DNA of 21,818 nucleotides from Prasinococcaceae sp. CCMP 1430 (Eukaryota > Prasinodermophyta > Palmophyllophyceae > Prasinococcales > Prasinococcaceae), in the NCBI GenBank assembly GCA_013416795.1, contig RQSC01000029.1:596854-618671 (forward strand). Reading direction: 5' to 3'. The notes under the pieces are model-generated. The model was given only the letters and a program-made list of their open reading frames with translations. It made no database searches and was not told the origin of the DNA. The translations under genes were made by a program, and so were the position numbers. Numbering within the stretch: position 1 is the first letter of the stretch; the number at the start of each line of letters is the position of its first letter. Below are positions 1 to 8,549 of this stretch, piece by piece.

Positions 1-333
1 CGCCGCCGCCGGCGGCGGAGGCGGCGGCCTCGTGGGCGCCGGCTGGCTCGCCGCCGCGGCGATCGGCGTGGCGTTCTGGCTGCGCCACAGGGCCGTCGAG
101 GAGGAGCGGGCCATCGAGAAGGCGCTGCTCGACGAGACGCTCGAGGAGGACCGCTCGCGCCAGCTGGACCGCTTCTCGGCGATCATGGACAGCGACCGGG
201 AGGGCGAGGAGCTCGGCGCGAACATCACCGCGGGCGAGGCGCTGTGGGCGGCCAAGGCCGTCGCCGAGGACGACCGCGCGCGCGCGCGCGGGGCGGACGG
301 CGGCGGCTCCGTCAACGGCAACGGGGCGCTCAG
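1..333 (+). CDS. C-terminal part of a single-pass membrane protein (partial at window start)
   Basis: An open frame enters from the left edge. It begins with a glycine/alanine-rich stretch, then one hydrophobic segment (about 44-82, GWLAAAAIGVAFWL) followed by a basic residue cluster. After that comes a long acidic/basic, helix-prone region with EEERAIEKALLDETLEED. This fits a one-pass membrane protein with a soluble charged tail. The frame ends at a good donor (CAG|GTAGGA, intron from 334), because the next in-frame codons give a stop. Candidate acceptors are at 464 (TTGCAG) and 527 (CCTCAG). The coding-looking stretch after them (about 530-620, GC-rich third positions) is one base out of frame with this exon, so the true 3' exon is unresolved. 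I do not recognise the family. Confidence 0.5.
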
Positions 334-851
334 GTAGGATCCTGCCTCCCCTTCCCCTGCCCCTCCATTCCCTCGCCCCCCTTGCCCCTTGCGAGCGAAG
401 CGCCCCGCCGCCTTCCCGGCGCGGCGCCGGCCCACGCCATCCCTGTAACACACCCCACTTGCAGCCTACCTCGCGCTGATGACCCTGATGCCGCGCCCCC
501 CCCCACACCCTTCGCTCCGCGCCTCAGTCCTGGTTGGCAAGGGGAGGCGCGTCGTCGCCAAGGCCCTCGTCAAGGCCCGCGAGGACCCCCGCCGCCCGGC
601 GCGCCGAGCCGAGCCGATGAGGACAAGTACTAGTAGTTCGGCCGGGCCCGTGGCCCCTGCCGTCGCGGCGCGCTCCCCAGCGAGGGGTTGGCGCGCGACC
701 ATGTCGTCCCTCCCCCTCCGACGCGCGCGCGCGCGCGCGCGCACCGCGAGGTAACACATGCGTAGTGAGCCGCGGGCGCTCGCCCGCCAGACGCGCGCCG
801 GCCGCGGCGTCGCCAGAGGCTTATTATTACGTGCTGCGCGAGCCGCGGGGC
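334..851. other. intron, uncertain 3' exon and 3' region of the first gene, facing the BRO1 gene
   Basis: This holds the intron after 333 and a probable final exon between about 465 and 633 (or 754). Two overlapping frames are open and I cannot choose between them. A (CG)n tract lies at about 722-742. The stretch is the gap between a plus gene and the minus-strand BRO1 gene, which converge here. Confidence 0.4.
819..831 (-). promoter_or_regulatory. possible polyadenylation motif of the BRO1-domain gene
   Basis: On the minus strand this reads CGTAATAATAAGC, starting about 20 nt after the BRO1 stop codon, in otherwise extremely GC-rich sequence. Similar motifs lie after the acyl-CoA reductase and PEX7 stops. 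The role is inferred from position and recurrence only. Confidence 0.35.
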
Positions 852-1593
852 TCAGGGCCGCGGGGGCGGGTCCGGCTCCTCGCTGTCCTCGTAGGCGACC
901 GCTCTGGCAAGCACTTTGGCGTCGACGGCGAGCGGCTGCGGCGGCACGGCGCACAGCATGATGCTGTTCTCGCGCTCGCAGTGCTCGAGCAGGCGCGCCA
1001 CGGCCGCTCGCTCGGCGGTCAGCGCCGCGGACCAGCGCGCGCTGCCGGCGCTCGCGGCGCTCGAGGGGCAGTTCGCGCGGAGATCCTCCGCCGCGGCCTC
1101 GACTTTCGCCTCGCTCTTGCGCATCAGCGAGAGCGCCTCGCCCGTCTTCGGAGCCGTGCCCTCCTCCGCCAGCAGCGCCATCGCCATGCGCCGCCGCGAG
1201 CGCGCGCCGCTCAGCGCCTGCGCCGCCCGCAGGTAGTGCAGCAGCGCCGCGGGCGCCGTCTCGAGGCACGACGTGGCCGCCCTGAGCGCCTCGGACGCCG
1301 CGTCGTAGAGGTCGCGCGACCCGCGGTACAGCTTGGCCACCAGCGCGTCCGAGGTGCCGCGGCGCTCCGCGGAGCACGCCACCGCGGTCTGCGCGTCGGC
1401 GAGCGCCACCGCCCCCAGCGCTCGGCACACGGGCGCGTACAGCTCGGCGGGTCGCTCGGCGCCCATGGCGATGGGCTCGCCCGTTTCGTCCGACTCGGCC
1501 GCGTCCACGGCCGTCGCCGCCGCCTCCCACGCGCCGGCCGCGCGGCGGAGGAGCAGCGCGCCCTCCTTCTCCGCGGCGGCGGCGCGCTCGAGA
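852..1593 (-). CDS. BRO1-domain protein (ALIX/BROX-like), C-terminal half of the domain only
   Basis: BRO1 domains bind ESCRT-III (CHMP4/Snf7) in endosomal sorting and membrane scission. Reading down from about 1593, the frame shows the family order: a helix ending in AAGAWEAAA, then LADAQ (ALIX has LAQAQE), then DALVAKLYRGSRDLYDAA (ALIX AIIAKLANQAADYF). The domain end follows, with a VP motif and ARAVAY (ALIX DRVP...LVK). The stop is TGA at 852-854. About 245 residues are seen; a full BRO1 domain is about 360, so the N-terminal half is missing. An in-frame stop lies at 1599-1601, and an AG at 1594-1595 could be an acceptor. No ATG is convincing: the first in-frame Met is well inside. Upstream the sequence turns directly into a kinase exon on the other strand, so missing 5' exons would have to lie beyond it, or the gene is broken. 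Confidence 0.7.
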
Positions 1594-1956
1594 CTTGCTC
1601 AACTTGCGGCGCGTCGCGCGTTTCATTAGCCCCTACCTGCCTCTGGACATCATGCCCATCGCCGAAGAGAGCCTCAAGCAGATTCCGCTGGAGTTCGACT
1701 TCGACCGCGAGCGCGAGATGCAGAAGCACGTCAAAGCCACGCTGTCCGCGGCGGGCTTCGACAAGACCATCTACGTGCCTGCGTGCGTGGATGCGGTGTC
1801 GTCGGAGCGCCTCCTCGTGATGGAGCGCGTGTACGGCGAGCCCCTTTCAGCGCTGCTGCGCGCGAAGGAGGCCGAAAGTGCGCCGGGCGGCGAGCCGCTC
1901 GGCGACAAGGAGCGCGCCATGATCGAGGCGGTGCCCGAGGCGCTCATCGAGCTGCT
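1593..1956 (+). pseudogene. ABC1/ADCK (UbiB-type) atypical kinase, internal fragment
   Basis: The frame reads LLNLRRVARFI, then EESLKQIPLEFDFDRE, then VPACVDAVSSERLLVMERVYGEPLS. This matches the ABC1/ADCK/UbiB order: a helix before the catalytic core, the L-E-F/L-D-F-x-x-E element, VP, and the hinge-like VMExxxGxPL. Members act in mitochondria or plastids, usually in quinone/prenyl-lipid metabolism. About 120 residues are present. The P-loop-like KxGQ region upstream and the catalytic HADxHPGN and DFG motifs downstream are both absent. The fragment starts at an AG (1591-1592) that could be an acceptor, and coding character is lost near the ambiguous base at 1957. It may be one exon of a real gene cut by an assembly join, or a genuine gene fragment. 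The family call is fairly firm; the pseudogene label is an inference. Confidence 0.6.
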
Positions 1957-1957
1957 N
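1957..1957. other. ambiguous base n, probable assembly weak point
   Basis: A single n lies where the ABC1K reading frame stops making sense. With the second n at 2727 it brackets a 769-nt block with no recognisable gene, as if short pieces had been joined. Confidence 0.6.
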
Positions 1958-2726
1958 CGGGCGGCGGCGCGAACGCCAGCGAGGCGGAGGGCGCCGCGCG
2001 GAAGCGCGCCAGCGACGCTCCCTCGCCCTCCATCGCCGACCCTCCCGCCCGCCTCGCGTCGGCGGGGGGGAGGGGGGGGAGGGGGGAAAAGGGGCGCGAG
2101 CGCGCGCCCTGTGGCCGCCGCCCAGGTGCCCGGCGTACCCCCCGGCGCGCGCGCCCCTTCGATCCATGATCTCGTTCTCGCTCGAGTCTCCCCCGGCGCT
2201 GCCGCGCGCCGCGGGAGCGCCGCCAGGTGGAAAGCAACCAGCGACGGTGAGGAGGATCCTCAGCAGCGCCGCGCGGCGAAAAAGGGTAGTAAGCGAGAGG
2301 GTTCACACGTCCCCGTCCGAACCCGAACGCGCGCGCCGCGCGGCCTAAAAGGGTAAGAGAGAGGGTTTGTACTCCGCGCGCTTTGTCTCGGGCGCGGCGT
2401 GATGTGGGTGCGCCACCACGCGACGACGCCCCACCGCCGAGTGGGTTGGGGAGTCCTGCGTGTGGCTGTGGTGAGCCCGGCCGCGCGCTTTCCGACGGCG
2501 CAGGCGCCGCCGGCGGGGGGACCGACGCCGGCGCCGGCGGGGAGGAGGGGGGGGGCCCTCGCTTGCCGGTGGCGACAGCGACAGCGACAGCGGGTCCGAA
2601 TGTGAGGCGCCGATCTTCCTCGGAAACGGCGGCAGCGTCGGAGGCGCGCCCGCTGACGCAGCGAGCGGTTGGGACGCGCGGCTGGCAGCTGAGCTTGGCG
2701 TGGATGTAGAGTTTGCCAGACCGCAG
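1958..2726 (+). other. unassigned block between two n bases; possible coding piece near its right end
   Basis: The left part has low-complexity G runs (about 2066-2094) and weakly coding-like sequence. Two similar A/G-rich segments (AAAAAGGGTA...GAGAGGGTT at about 2278-2302 and AAAAGGGTAAGAGAGAGGGTT at 2347-2367) form an imperfect direct repeat. On the plus strand, about 2568-2726 has an open frame with acidic DSDSDSGSE followed by CEAPIFLGNGG and ELGVDVEFARPQ, which looks like protein-coding sequence. A G run upstream seems to break its frame. It runs into the n at 2727 directly before the acyl-CoA reductase frame, in a different phase. I do not recognise the protein, and a minus-strand frame over the same bases is also open. 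Confidence 0.3.
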
Positions 2727-2727
2727 N
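2727..2727. other. ambiguous base n at the start of the acyl-CoA reductase frame
   Basis: The n follows CCGCAG, which itself resembles a splice acceptor. It falls exactly where one plus-strand frame ends and the reductase frame begins, so the true N-terminus of the reductase cannot be read here. Confidence 0.6.
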
Positions 2728-4734
2728 GCGACGCGGGAGCGCGACGGCGCGGCCGGCGACGCGGGGGCGGCCGAGGCGGCGGGGGAGGCCGGGGCGGCCG
2801 GACGCTCCTCCATCCGCGGCTTCCTGCGCGGCAAGTCGCTGCTCGTGACGGGCGCGACGGGCTTCCTGGCCAAAGTGCTGCTCGAGAAGATCCTGTACGA
2901 GGTGCCCGACGTGGGGACGTGCTACCTGCTCATCCAGCGGCGCGGCGCGCTCTCCGCGCGGGAGCGCCTCGAGCAGATGGTCGCGTCGTCGCCGGCGTTC
3001 GACCGCCTCCGCGCGAGGCACGGCGACGACTACGCGCGCGTCATGGGCGCCAAGCTGGTCGCCGTGGAGGGGAGCATCGGCGAGGAGTCGCTCGGCATGA
3101 GCGCGGACGACCTCGCGGCCGTCCAGGCCGACGCGAGCGTGGTGGTCAACAGCGCCGCGACGACCGCCTTCGACGAGCGCTACGACGTCGCGATGAACGT
3201 CAACGCGCTGGGACCGCAGCGGGTGCTCGACGTGGCCAAGGGATGCGCCCAGCTCGAGCTCGTCCTGCACGTCTCCACCGCCTTCGTGAACGGCCTGCGC
3301 GAGGGCGCCACGCCCGAGCGCGCCTTCGCCATGGGCGACTGCATCGCGGCGGAGATGGGGCGCGACCCGGGCGCGCCGCGCGCGGTGGACGTCCGCGGGG
3401 AGCTCGCCATGGCGATGGGCGCCGAGGAGAGGCTGCGTCGCGAGCACGCCGGCCAAAGCGCTGGCGGCGGCGGCGGCGGCGGCGGTGCCGGCGCCTCCGA
3501 GGCGGACGCCTACGTGACGACCGCCCTGCAGGCGCTCGGGACGGAGCGCGCGTCGATGCACGGCTGGCAGGACACGTACGTGTTCACGAAGGCCATGGGC
3601 GAGATGCTGCTGGGCGAGGGCGCGCGCGCGCACGGGGTGCCCTTGGCCATCTGCCGCCCGTCGATCGTCGAGAGCGCGCTGCGCGAGCCGCACCCCGGCT
3701 GGGTGGAGGGCATACGCATGTGCGACCCTATCATCATCGCGTACGGCAAGGGCCAGCTCAGGGGCTTCCTGGGCGACAGGAACGGCGTGCTCGACGTGGT
3801 GCCGGTGGATCACGTGGTCAACGCCATGCTGGCGGCGATGCCCGCGCACGCCAGGGCGCGCGAGGGGCGGCGGCGACGAGGCGAGCGCCGGGAGGGTGTG
3901 GGCGGGGAGGGCGGGCAGCTGGGGCAGGGGCAGGGGCGGCAAAACGGGCAGGCGCAGCAGGGGCGGCAGCACGAGCAGCAGGGGCGGGTCGCCCAAGGCC
4001 CGCCGCCGGCCGACCGCCCCCCCGTCTTCCACGTGGCCACCAGCGTGGCCAACCCGCTCGGCATCGAGCAGTTCGTGGAGCACGCCAGCAGGCACTTCGC
4101 CGAGCACCCCATGGCCGACCCCAAGACGGGCGAGCCCATCCGAGTGGACCCCATGGCGATCTACCCGGACGAGAGGTCGTTCCTGCGGGACAGCTGGCTG
4201 CGCTACCAGCTGCCGCTCAAGCTCGCGAGCCTGCTCCCGTGGCGCGACGCCCGAAAGGACTCGCGACGGGCGGCGGTCCTGCAGAAGGTCTTCGACCAGC
4301 TCGCGTACCTCGCGAGCATATACGCCAGCTACACTTTCTACGCCGGTCGCTTCGACGCCGCGCGCACGCGCGAGCTCTACGAGGGCCTCGACGACGAGGA
4401 GCGCGAGGTGCGACAGCGCGACAGCGCGACAGCGACGGCGCGACAGCGCAATCGCTGCCGATGCCCCTCCGATTTAGCGAGGCCCTTCCCGAGGAACGCC
4501 CCCTCGCCCGCGCGCCCGCGTGTGTGTCCGCCGTCTCCCCGCATGCCGCGCCGGCCCGCCCGTCTCGGGCGGTGCGACTGGCGGCCGCTGACAGCACCGC
4601 GCTGGCGCCGCCCGCCCGCGCGCCCGCAGCTCTTCGGATTCGACGCTCGAGCGATCGACTGGGGCGAGTACATGGGCGGTACGCACCCGGCCGGGCTGCG
4701 CAAGTTCGTGCTGAAGAAACCCGTGCGCGAGTGA
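2728..4734 (+). CDS. fatty acyl-CoA reductase, alcohol-forming (FAR / male-sterility-2 family)
   Basis: FARs reduce long-chain acyl-CoA to primary alcohol with NADPH, usually at the ER or peroxisome surface, for wax or ether-lipid synthesis. The Rossmann nucleotide motif TGATGFLAK is at 2848-2874, preceded by IRGFLRGKSLLV. VVNSAATT and LVLHVSTAFVNG follow. The catalytic YxxxK is YVFTK at 3577-3591, with CRPSIVESALREPHPGW after it, as in the family. The FAR_C domain runs from about 4024 (FHVATSVANP). The first exon ends at 4407 (GAG|GTGCGA). A 222-nt intron follows, ending CCCGCAG, and exon 2 is 4630-4734 (phase 0), with FDARAIDWGEYM as expected at FAR C-termini and a TGA stop. Length is about 594 residues, typical. 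Oddities are a poly-Gly insert (about 3465-3485) and a Gln/Gly/Arg-rich insert (about 3865-4010) between the two domains. No in-frame ATG precedes the Rossmann motif, so the start is unresolved. Confidence 0.9.
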   Translation, partial: ATRERDGAAGDAGAAEAAGEAGAAGRSSIRGFLRGKSLLVTGATGFLAKVLLEKILYEVPDVGTCYLLIQRRGALSARERLEQMVASSPAFDRLRARHGDDYARVMGAKLVAVEGSIGEESLGMSADDLAAVQADASVVVNSAATTAFDERYDVAMNVNALGPQRVLDVAKGCAQLELVLHVSTAFVNGLREGATPERAFAMGDCIAAEMGRDPGAPRAVDVRGELAMAMGAEERLRREHAGQSAGGGGGGGGAGASEADAYVTTALQALGTERASMHGWQDTYVFTKAMGEMLLGEGARAHGVPLAICRPSIVESALREPHPGWVEGIRMCDPIIIAYGKGQLRGFLGDRNGVLDVVPVDHVVNAMLAAMPAHARAREGRRRRGERREGVGGEGGQLGQGQGRQNGQAQQGRQHEQQGRVAQGPPPADRPPVFHVATSVANPLGIEQFVEHASRHFAEHPMADPKTGEPIRVDPMAIYPDERSFLRDSWLRYQLPLKLASLLPWRDARKDSRRAAVLQKVFDQLAYLASIYASYTFYAGRFDAARTRELYEGLDDEEREVRQRDSATATARQRNRCRCPSDLARPFPRNAPSPARPRVCPPSPRMPRRPARLGRCDWRPLTAPRWRRPPARPQLFGFDARAIDWGEYMGGTHPAGLRKFVLKKPVRE

Positions 4735-4817
4735 CTCGACGAGCCGCGCGGGCGCCGCGACGCCGCGGCGCGCGACGCCCCCCGCCCGCTTGCACGCTCG
4801 GACGCTCGCGGGGGGCG

Positions 4818-4829
4818 ATAAATAATAAG
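4818..4829 (+). promoter_or_regulatory. possible polyadenylation motif of the acyl-CoA reductase gene
   Basis: ATAAATAATAAG lies 84 nt after the reductase stop in GC-rich surroundings. It resembles the AATAATA motifs after the BRO1 and PEX7 stops. Function is inferred. Confidence 0.4.
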
Positions 4830-4970
4830 AAGCGAATCGGCTTCGAGGCGAGAGCCACTCAATTAGTGCGCCGCTCGCACGACCGTGACGCCCGCCGTCT
4901 CGGCCGACCGCGCGGCCACCCAATGTGAAGCCGCTAGAGCTAGTCTAGTCTAGGTGCCTGGCGCGCGCGC

Positions 4971-5013
4971 TCTCTCTCTCTCTCGAGCTACGTAGCTACC
5001 CAGAGAGAGAGAG
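4971..5013. repeat. long imperfect inverted repeat over the 3' end of the minus-strand exon
   Basis: A (TC)7 run (4971-4984) is followed by the perfect 12-nt palindrome AGCTACGTAGCT (4986-4997) and then an (AG)n run to about 5013. The whole can fold into a hairpin with a small mismatch next to the core. It covers the stop codon and final Ser-Leu codons of the minus-strand exon and lies between two convergent genes, so a role in transcript 3'-end formation is conceivable. Confidence 0.55.
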
Positions 5014-5150
5014 GCCCTTCCCCTCACGCCGAAGCTGGGTGGAGCTGACGTCGTCCCTGAAGTCGCCCTCGTCCAGCCCGACGAAGAGATCGCCGACCTC
5101 GGGCGGGATTTCGGCGCGCATGTCATCGAGCGACAGGAAGCGAGCGGAGG
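4996..5150 (-). CDS. last exon of an unrecognised minus-strand gene
   Basis: The frame starts after a strong acceptor (long C/T-rich tract, then CCCCGCGCAG, on the minus strand) and reads SARFLSLDDMRAEIPPEV followed by GDLFVGLDEGDFRDD. It ends in SLSLSG and a TAG stop at 4996-4998. Third positions are almost all G or C and the acidic composition is not that of a random GC-rich frame, so I take it as real coding sequence. The upstream exons should lie at higher coordinates (5200-5980), but I cannot pick them out. The 5' side of this exon holds polypurine/polypyrimidine tracts and a TGGC repeat, probably intronic. I recognise no family. It converges with the acyl-CoA reductase gene, with 261 nt between the stops. 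Confidence 0.5.
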
Positions 5151-5316
5151 CTGCGCGGGGCGGTTCGCGAAAGGGAGGGGGGGGGGGAGGAGGGGGGACG
5201 GGGGCGGGAAACGGCACGGCTCGAACGCGAACGCAAACACAAAAATGGTATCGCAAATGCTTGGGTCGTCGAGCTCAGCTTCCCGTCGGCTGGGCTTTCT
5301 GGCTGCCGGCTGCGTG

Positions 5317-5370
5317 TGGCTGGCTGGCTGGCTGGGTGCCTGGCCGGCTGGCCGGCTCGCTGGCTGGCTG
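5317..5370. repeat. TGGC/GGCT tandem repeat
   Basis: Repeated TGGC units, with CCGGC variants, run over about 54 nt. They probably sit in an intron or 5' region of the minus-strand gene ending at 4996. Confidence 0.7.
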
Positions 5371-5607
5371 CCCGGCGGAAGGCGGCGCCCAGACCGAATC
5401 TCGATCTTCGTCGCGCACTTCGCACGTCTCTGCCGGCGGCGGTTGCCACGTCGCCGGTGCAAGACGCGGAGGACGAGGAGGAGAAGCGCCGACCGAGCCC
5501 CCAAACCCCGCACTCGCTGGGGGGGACCGCCCTGCCCGCACGGGGTTCCCCGCGTTTCTTCGCCGGAACCCGCTTCCGGGGCGCGGCGCCTCGGTCTCCA
5601 AATGACC

Positions 5608-5625
5608 TCTACCATCGATGGTAGA
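5608..5625. repeat. 18-nt perfect palindrome
   Basis: TCTACCATCGATGGTAGA is its own reverse complement. It sits in a non-coding stretch about 360 nt left of the H3 fragment. It could be a dimeric-protein binding site; nothing else supports that. Confidence 0.5.
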
Positions 5626-5984
5626 AACGACGGTCCTCGAGAATTCAGTGTGGATAAAACGGGAATTCGCGCGCGATCCCGCGTCCGCAGTTCGGCGTTC
5701 CCTATGAACCCTTTTCCGGCCCGCGCGCGTCTCGGCCCGGGATTCGCGCCCCTGTCCCCGCCTGCCTCCCGTTCACCCCCGGGGGGATCGGAATCGACGG
5801 CCTCCGCCGGGGGAATCATCCGAAATCCGCGCGCGCCCCGCTTCCGCGTCGCCGTGGGGTTTGGGTTCGGAACGTCCTGGGAGCGATGTTTGGGGTGAGG
5901 GTGCGAAGGGTGGCGTGGCGATGCGTTTTGACGTGGCCCTGGCAGCGCGCGCGCGCGGCGGCGGGCGCGCGCGCGGCGCGCGCT

Positions 5985-6094
5985 TCCAGCTCGCCCGCCG
6001 CATCCGTGGCGAGCGCGCCTAAGCGCCTCGCCCCGACGTGCTCCACCAACTGCTGGCACTCGGCGAGAGCGTGCACGCTCCTCAAGCACACCTC
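5985..6094 (+). pseudogene. histone H3 3'-end fragment (last codons plus 3' UTR)
   Basis: These 110 nt match 8424-8533 of the intact H3 gene base for base by eye. They cover the final codons ([14 protein letters not shown] at 6020-6022) and the first part of the 3' UTR. The rest of the H3 coding region is absent: to the left the sequence is a GC dinucleotide-rich tract with no H3 similarity. The 3' side diverges after 6094, but a histone-type stem-loop recurs at 6104-6120. The fragment lies in the same orientation as H3 on the far side of the RRF gene, so RRF is flanked by direct repeats. The perfect match in UTR sequence implies a recent duplication or gene conversion, or an assembly artefact. 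Confidence 0.85.
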
Positions 6095-6103
6095 CAAAAA
6101 TCT

Positions 6104-6120
6104 GGTGTTTCAAAAACACC
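6104..6120 (+). promoter_or_regulatory. histone mRNA-type 3' stem-loop in the H3 fragment
   Basis: GGTGTTTCAAAAACACC can form a 7-bp stem with a CAA loop (or a 6-bp stem with a 5-nt loop). It is identical to the element after the intact H3 gene, although the few bases before it differ between the two copies. Confidence 0.7.
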
Positions 6121-6680
6121 ACCACGCACAGAGACCTGAGGTTCCACCCGCGGCGCACGCAACGCTCCTCCCATAGCATGCGCAGCGCGGCGTAGCGCCG
6201 CGAGGAGGAACGCCTGCCGCCAGCGCCGTTGCTGTGGCCGCATGCGCCGTGCATGTCGCCGCGAGAACTTCTTCTAGGCGCCGCGCCGCTCGCCACTCCG
6301 TCGAAGGCGAGGGGTGAATACACTGCGTGCGCCAGCATCGCCGCCGCTGCGTGCACTCCACCGTTGCGACTGTCGCGCACGCACTCCGCCGCCGCGTGAC
6401 GGCCATACGCCTTCCATGGTTGGGTGCCCAGTGCATGCAGAACCATACGTAGAGCGACGTGTTACACATCAAACTCTTGCACATGGGCCGGCGCAGGCAT
6501 TGCGCCACGTGAAGCAGCAGCTAGTCTCGACGCGCGCTCTAGACCTTCAAGTGCGCGCGCAGAGAAGCACGGAGGTGTGCGCCGCAGAGTCAGCGCGCGG
6601 TCGGAGGCTCACGGCTGCGTACACTCACTGGCTCGCGGCCGCGCGCGCGCGATGCCCGCGCGACTTGTTGTGCCAGCGCG
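6121..6680. other. 560-nt stretch downstream of the RRF gene, no gene supported
   Basis: Base composition is mixed, with many CGC-rich words and no frame with recognisable motifs on either strand. It contains the 3' UTR of the minus-strand RRF gene. The first bases still resemble the H3 downstream region weakly (CAGAG words). Confidence 0.4.
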
Positions 6681-7469
6681 CTATCTCACCTTGTTGAGCT
6701 CTTCCTCCTTGGCCTTGCAGCGCTCCTCGATCTTCTTCACGAAGGCGTCGACGGTCTTCTGCATGTCATCCGCGAGGTCGCGCGCAATGTCCTCGGAGAT
6801 GTCGCCGTCTTTCTCGAGCTGCCGGGCCCGCGCGTACGTCCGCGCGCGCGATCGTATGTGGCGTCAGAAGGGCGTGTGTGTGGTCGTGTGTGTGTGTGTG
6901 TGTGTGTGTGGAGAGCGAGCGAGCGAGAGATAGGGACGCACCCAAGAGTTCGCACGTTTGCGCGTTCGCGCGCGCGCGCACACAAGCACGCGCACGCGCT
7001 CACCTTTTGGTACTCCTTGAGCGTGTCGCGCCTCACATTGCGAATGGCGACCTTGCTCTCCTCGCCCATTTTGCCCACGCCCTTCGCCATCTCCTTGCGG
7101 CGCTCCTGGGTCAGTGCGGGGATGTTCAGGCGGATGACCTTGCCGTCGTTGTTCGGGGTGAGGCCCAAGTCCGAGCTCTGGATAGCCTTCTCAACCTCGG
7201 CCATCGCACCCATGTCGAACACCTGAACGACGAGCGTGCTTGCATCGGGCGTGGACACGCCAGCGAGCTGGTTCAGGGGCGTAGGCGCGCCGTAGTAGTC
7301 CACGACCACCTTGTCCAGCATCTTGGGGTTCGCGCGGCCCGTGCGGATGGTGTCGAGCGAATCGTCGAGCGCGCTGAGAGTCTTCTCGAAGCGCTCCACC
7401 GCCTCCTCCTGCAGCATCTGCGCGTCCTCGTTGTCCACCGTCACGGCCAGCACGCGACGCGGCGTGGCG
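6681..7469 (-). CDS. organelle-type ribosome recycling factor
   Basis: RRF works with EF-G to split post-termination ribosomes; in algae nuclear copies serve plastid and mitochondria. The exon at 7004-7469 shows the family landmarks in order: [26 protein letters not shown], the VFDMGAM region, [31 protein letters not shown], then VAIRNVRRD and KEYQK. It ends at AAG|GTGAGC. A 185-nt intron (6819-7003) with a (GT)n run ends CCCGGCAG. Exon 6681-6818 gives [20 protein letters not shown] through to KAKEEELNK, with TAG at 6681-6683. The phase is 0. The conserved N-terminus begins near [10 protein letters not shown] likely acceptor (GCGGGCAG) precedes 7469, so a targeting-peptide exon should lie at about 7480-7850, but I cannot fix its start. 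Plastid versus mitochondrial destination is not decided. Confidence 0.92.
6873..6910. repeat. (GT)n microsatellite in the RRF intron
   Basis: A run of GT dinucleotides with one interruption lies inside the RRF intron. It appears as (CA)n on the coding strand. Confidence 0.85.
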
Positions 7470-8461
<992 letters not shown>

Positions 8462-8549
8462 GCGCCTCGCCCCGACGTGCTCCACCAACTGCTGGCACTC
8501 GGCGAGAGCGTGCACGCTCCTCAAGCACACCTCTACCACACACAAAACT

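Larger units (their letters stand above)
5151..5984. other. 834-nt stretch without a supported gene
   Basis: This contains a G-rich tract (about 5172-5211), a TGGC/GGCT tandem repeat (5317-5370), an 18-nt perfect palindrome (5608-5625) and moderately AT-richer sequence around 5590-5720. Several frames are open on both strands, but none shows a recognisable motif. Upstream exons of the 4996-5150 gene may be hidden here. Confidence 0.4.

Noticed and set aside
1587-1592. CTCGAG at the BRO1/kinase junction as a cloning scar
   Set aside because: Such GC-rich hexamers are frequent in this window (for example at the RRF acceptor), so the site alone is not evidence of a cloning join.
466-1626. Minus-strand frame of 386 codons over the BRO1 gene
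   Set aside because: It is Arg/Gly/Ala-rich and out of frame with the clear BRO1 similarity at 852-1593.
2260-4107. Long minus-strand frame over the reductase
   Set aside because: It is an antisense shadow with His/Arg/Ala-rich composition and no motifs. It exists because the true frame has G/C third positions.
2700-4928. Plus-strand frame of over 700 codons across the acyl-CoA reductase
   Set aside because: It is an Arg/Gly/Ala-rich shadow of the reductase, which has all family motifs in its own frame.
4950-6446. Minus-strand open frame of nearly 500 codons
   Set aside because: In DNA this GC-rich, stops are rare and long chance frames are common. The composition is Arg/Pro/Ser-rich, there are no motifs, and it runs through simple repeats and antisense to the H3 fragment. 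Only the exon in another frame at 4996-5150 looks coding.
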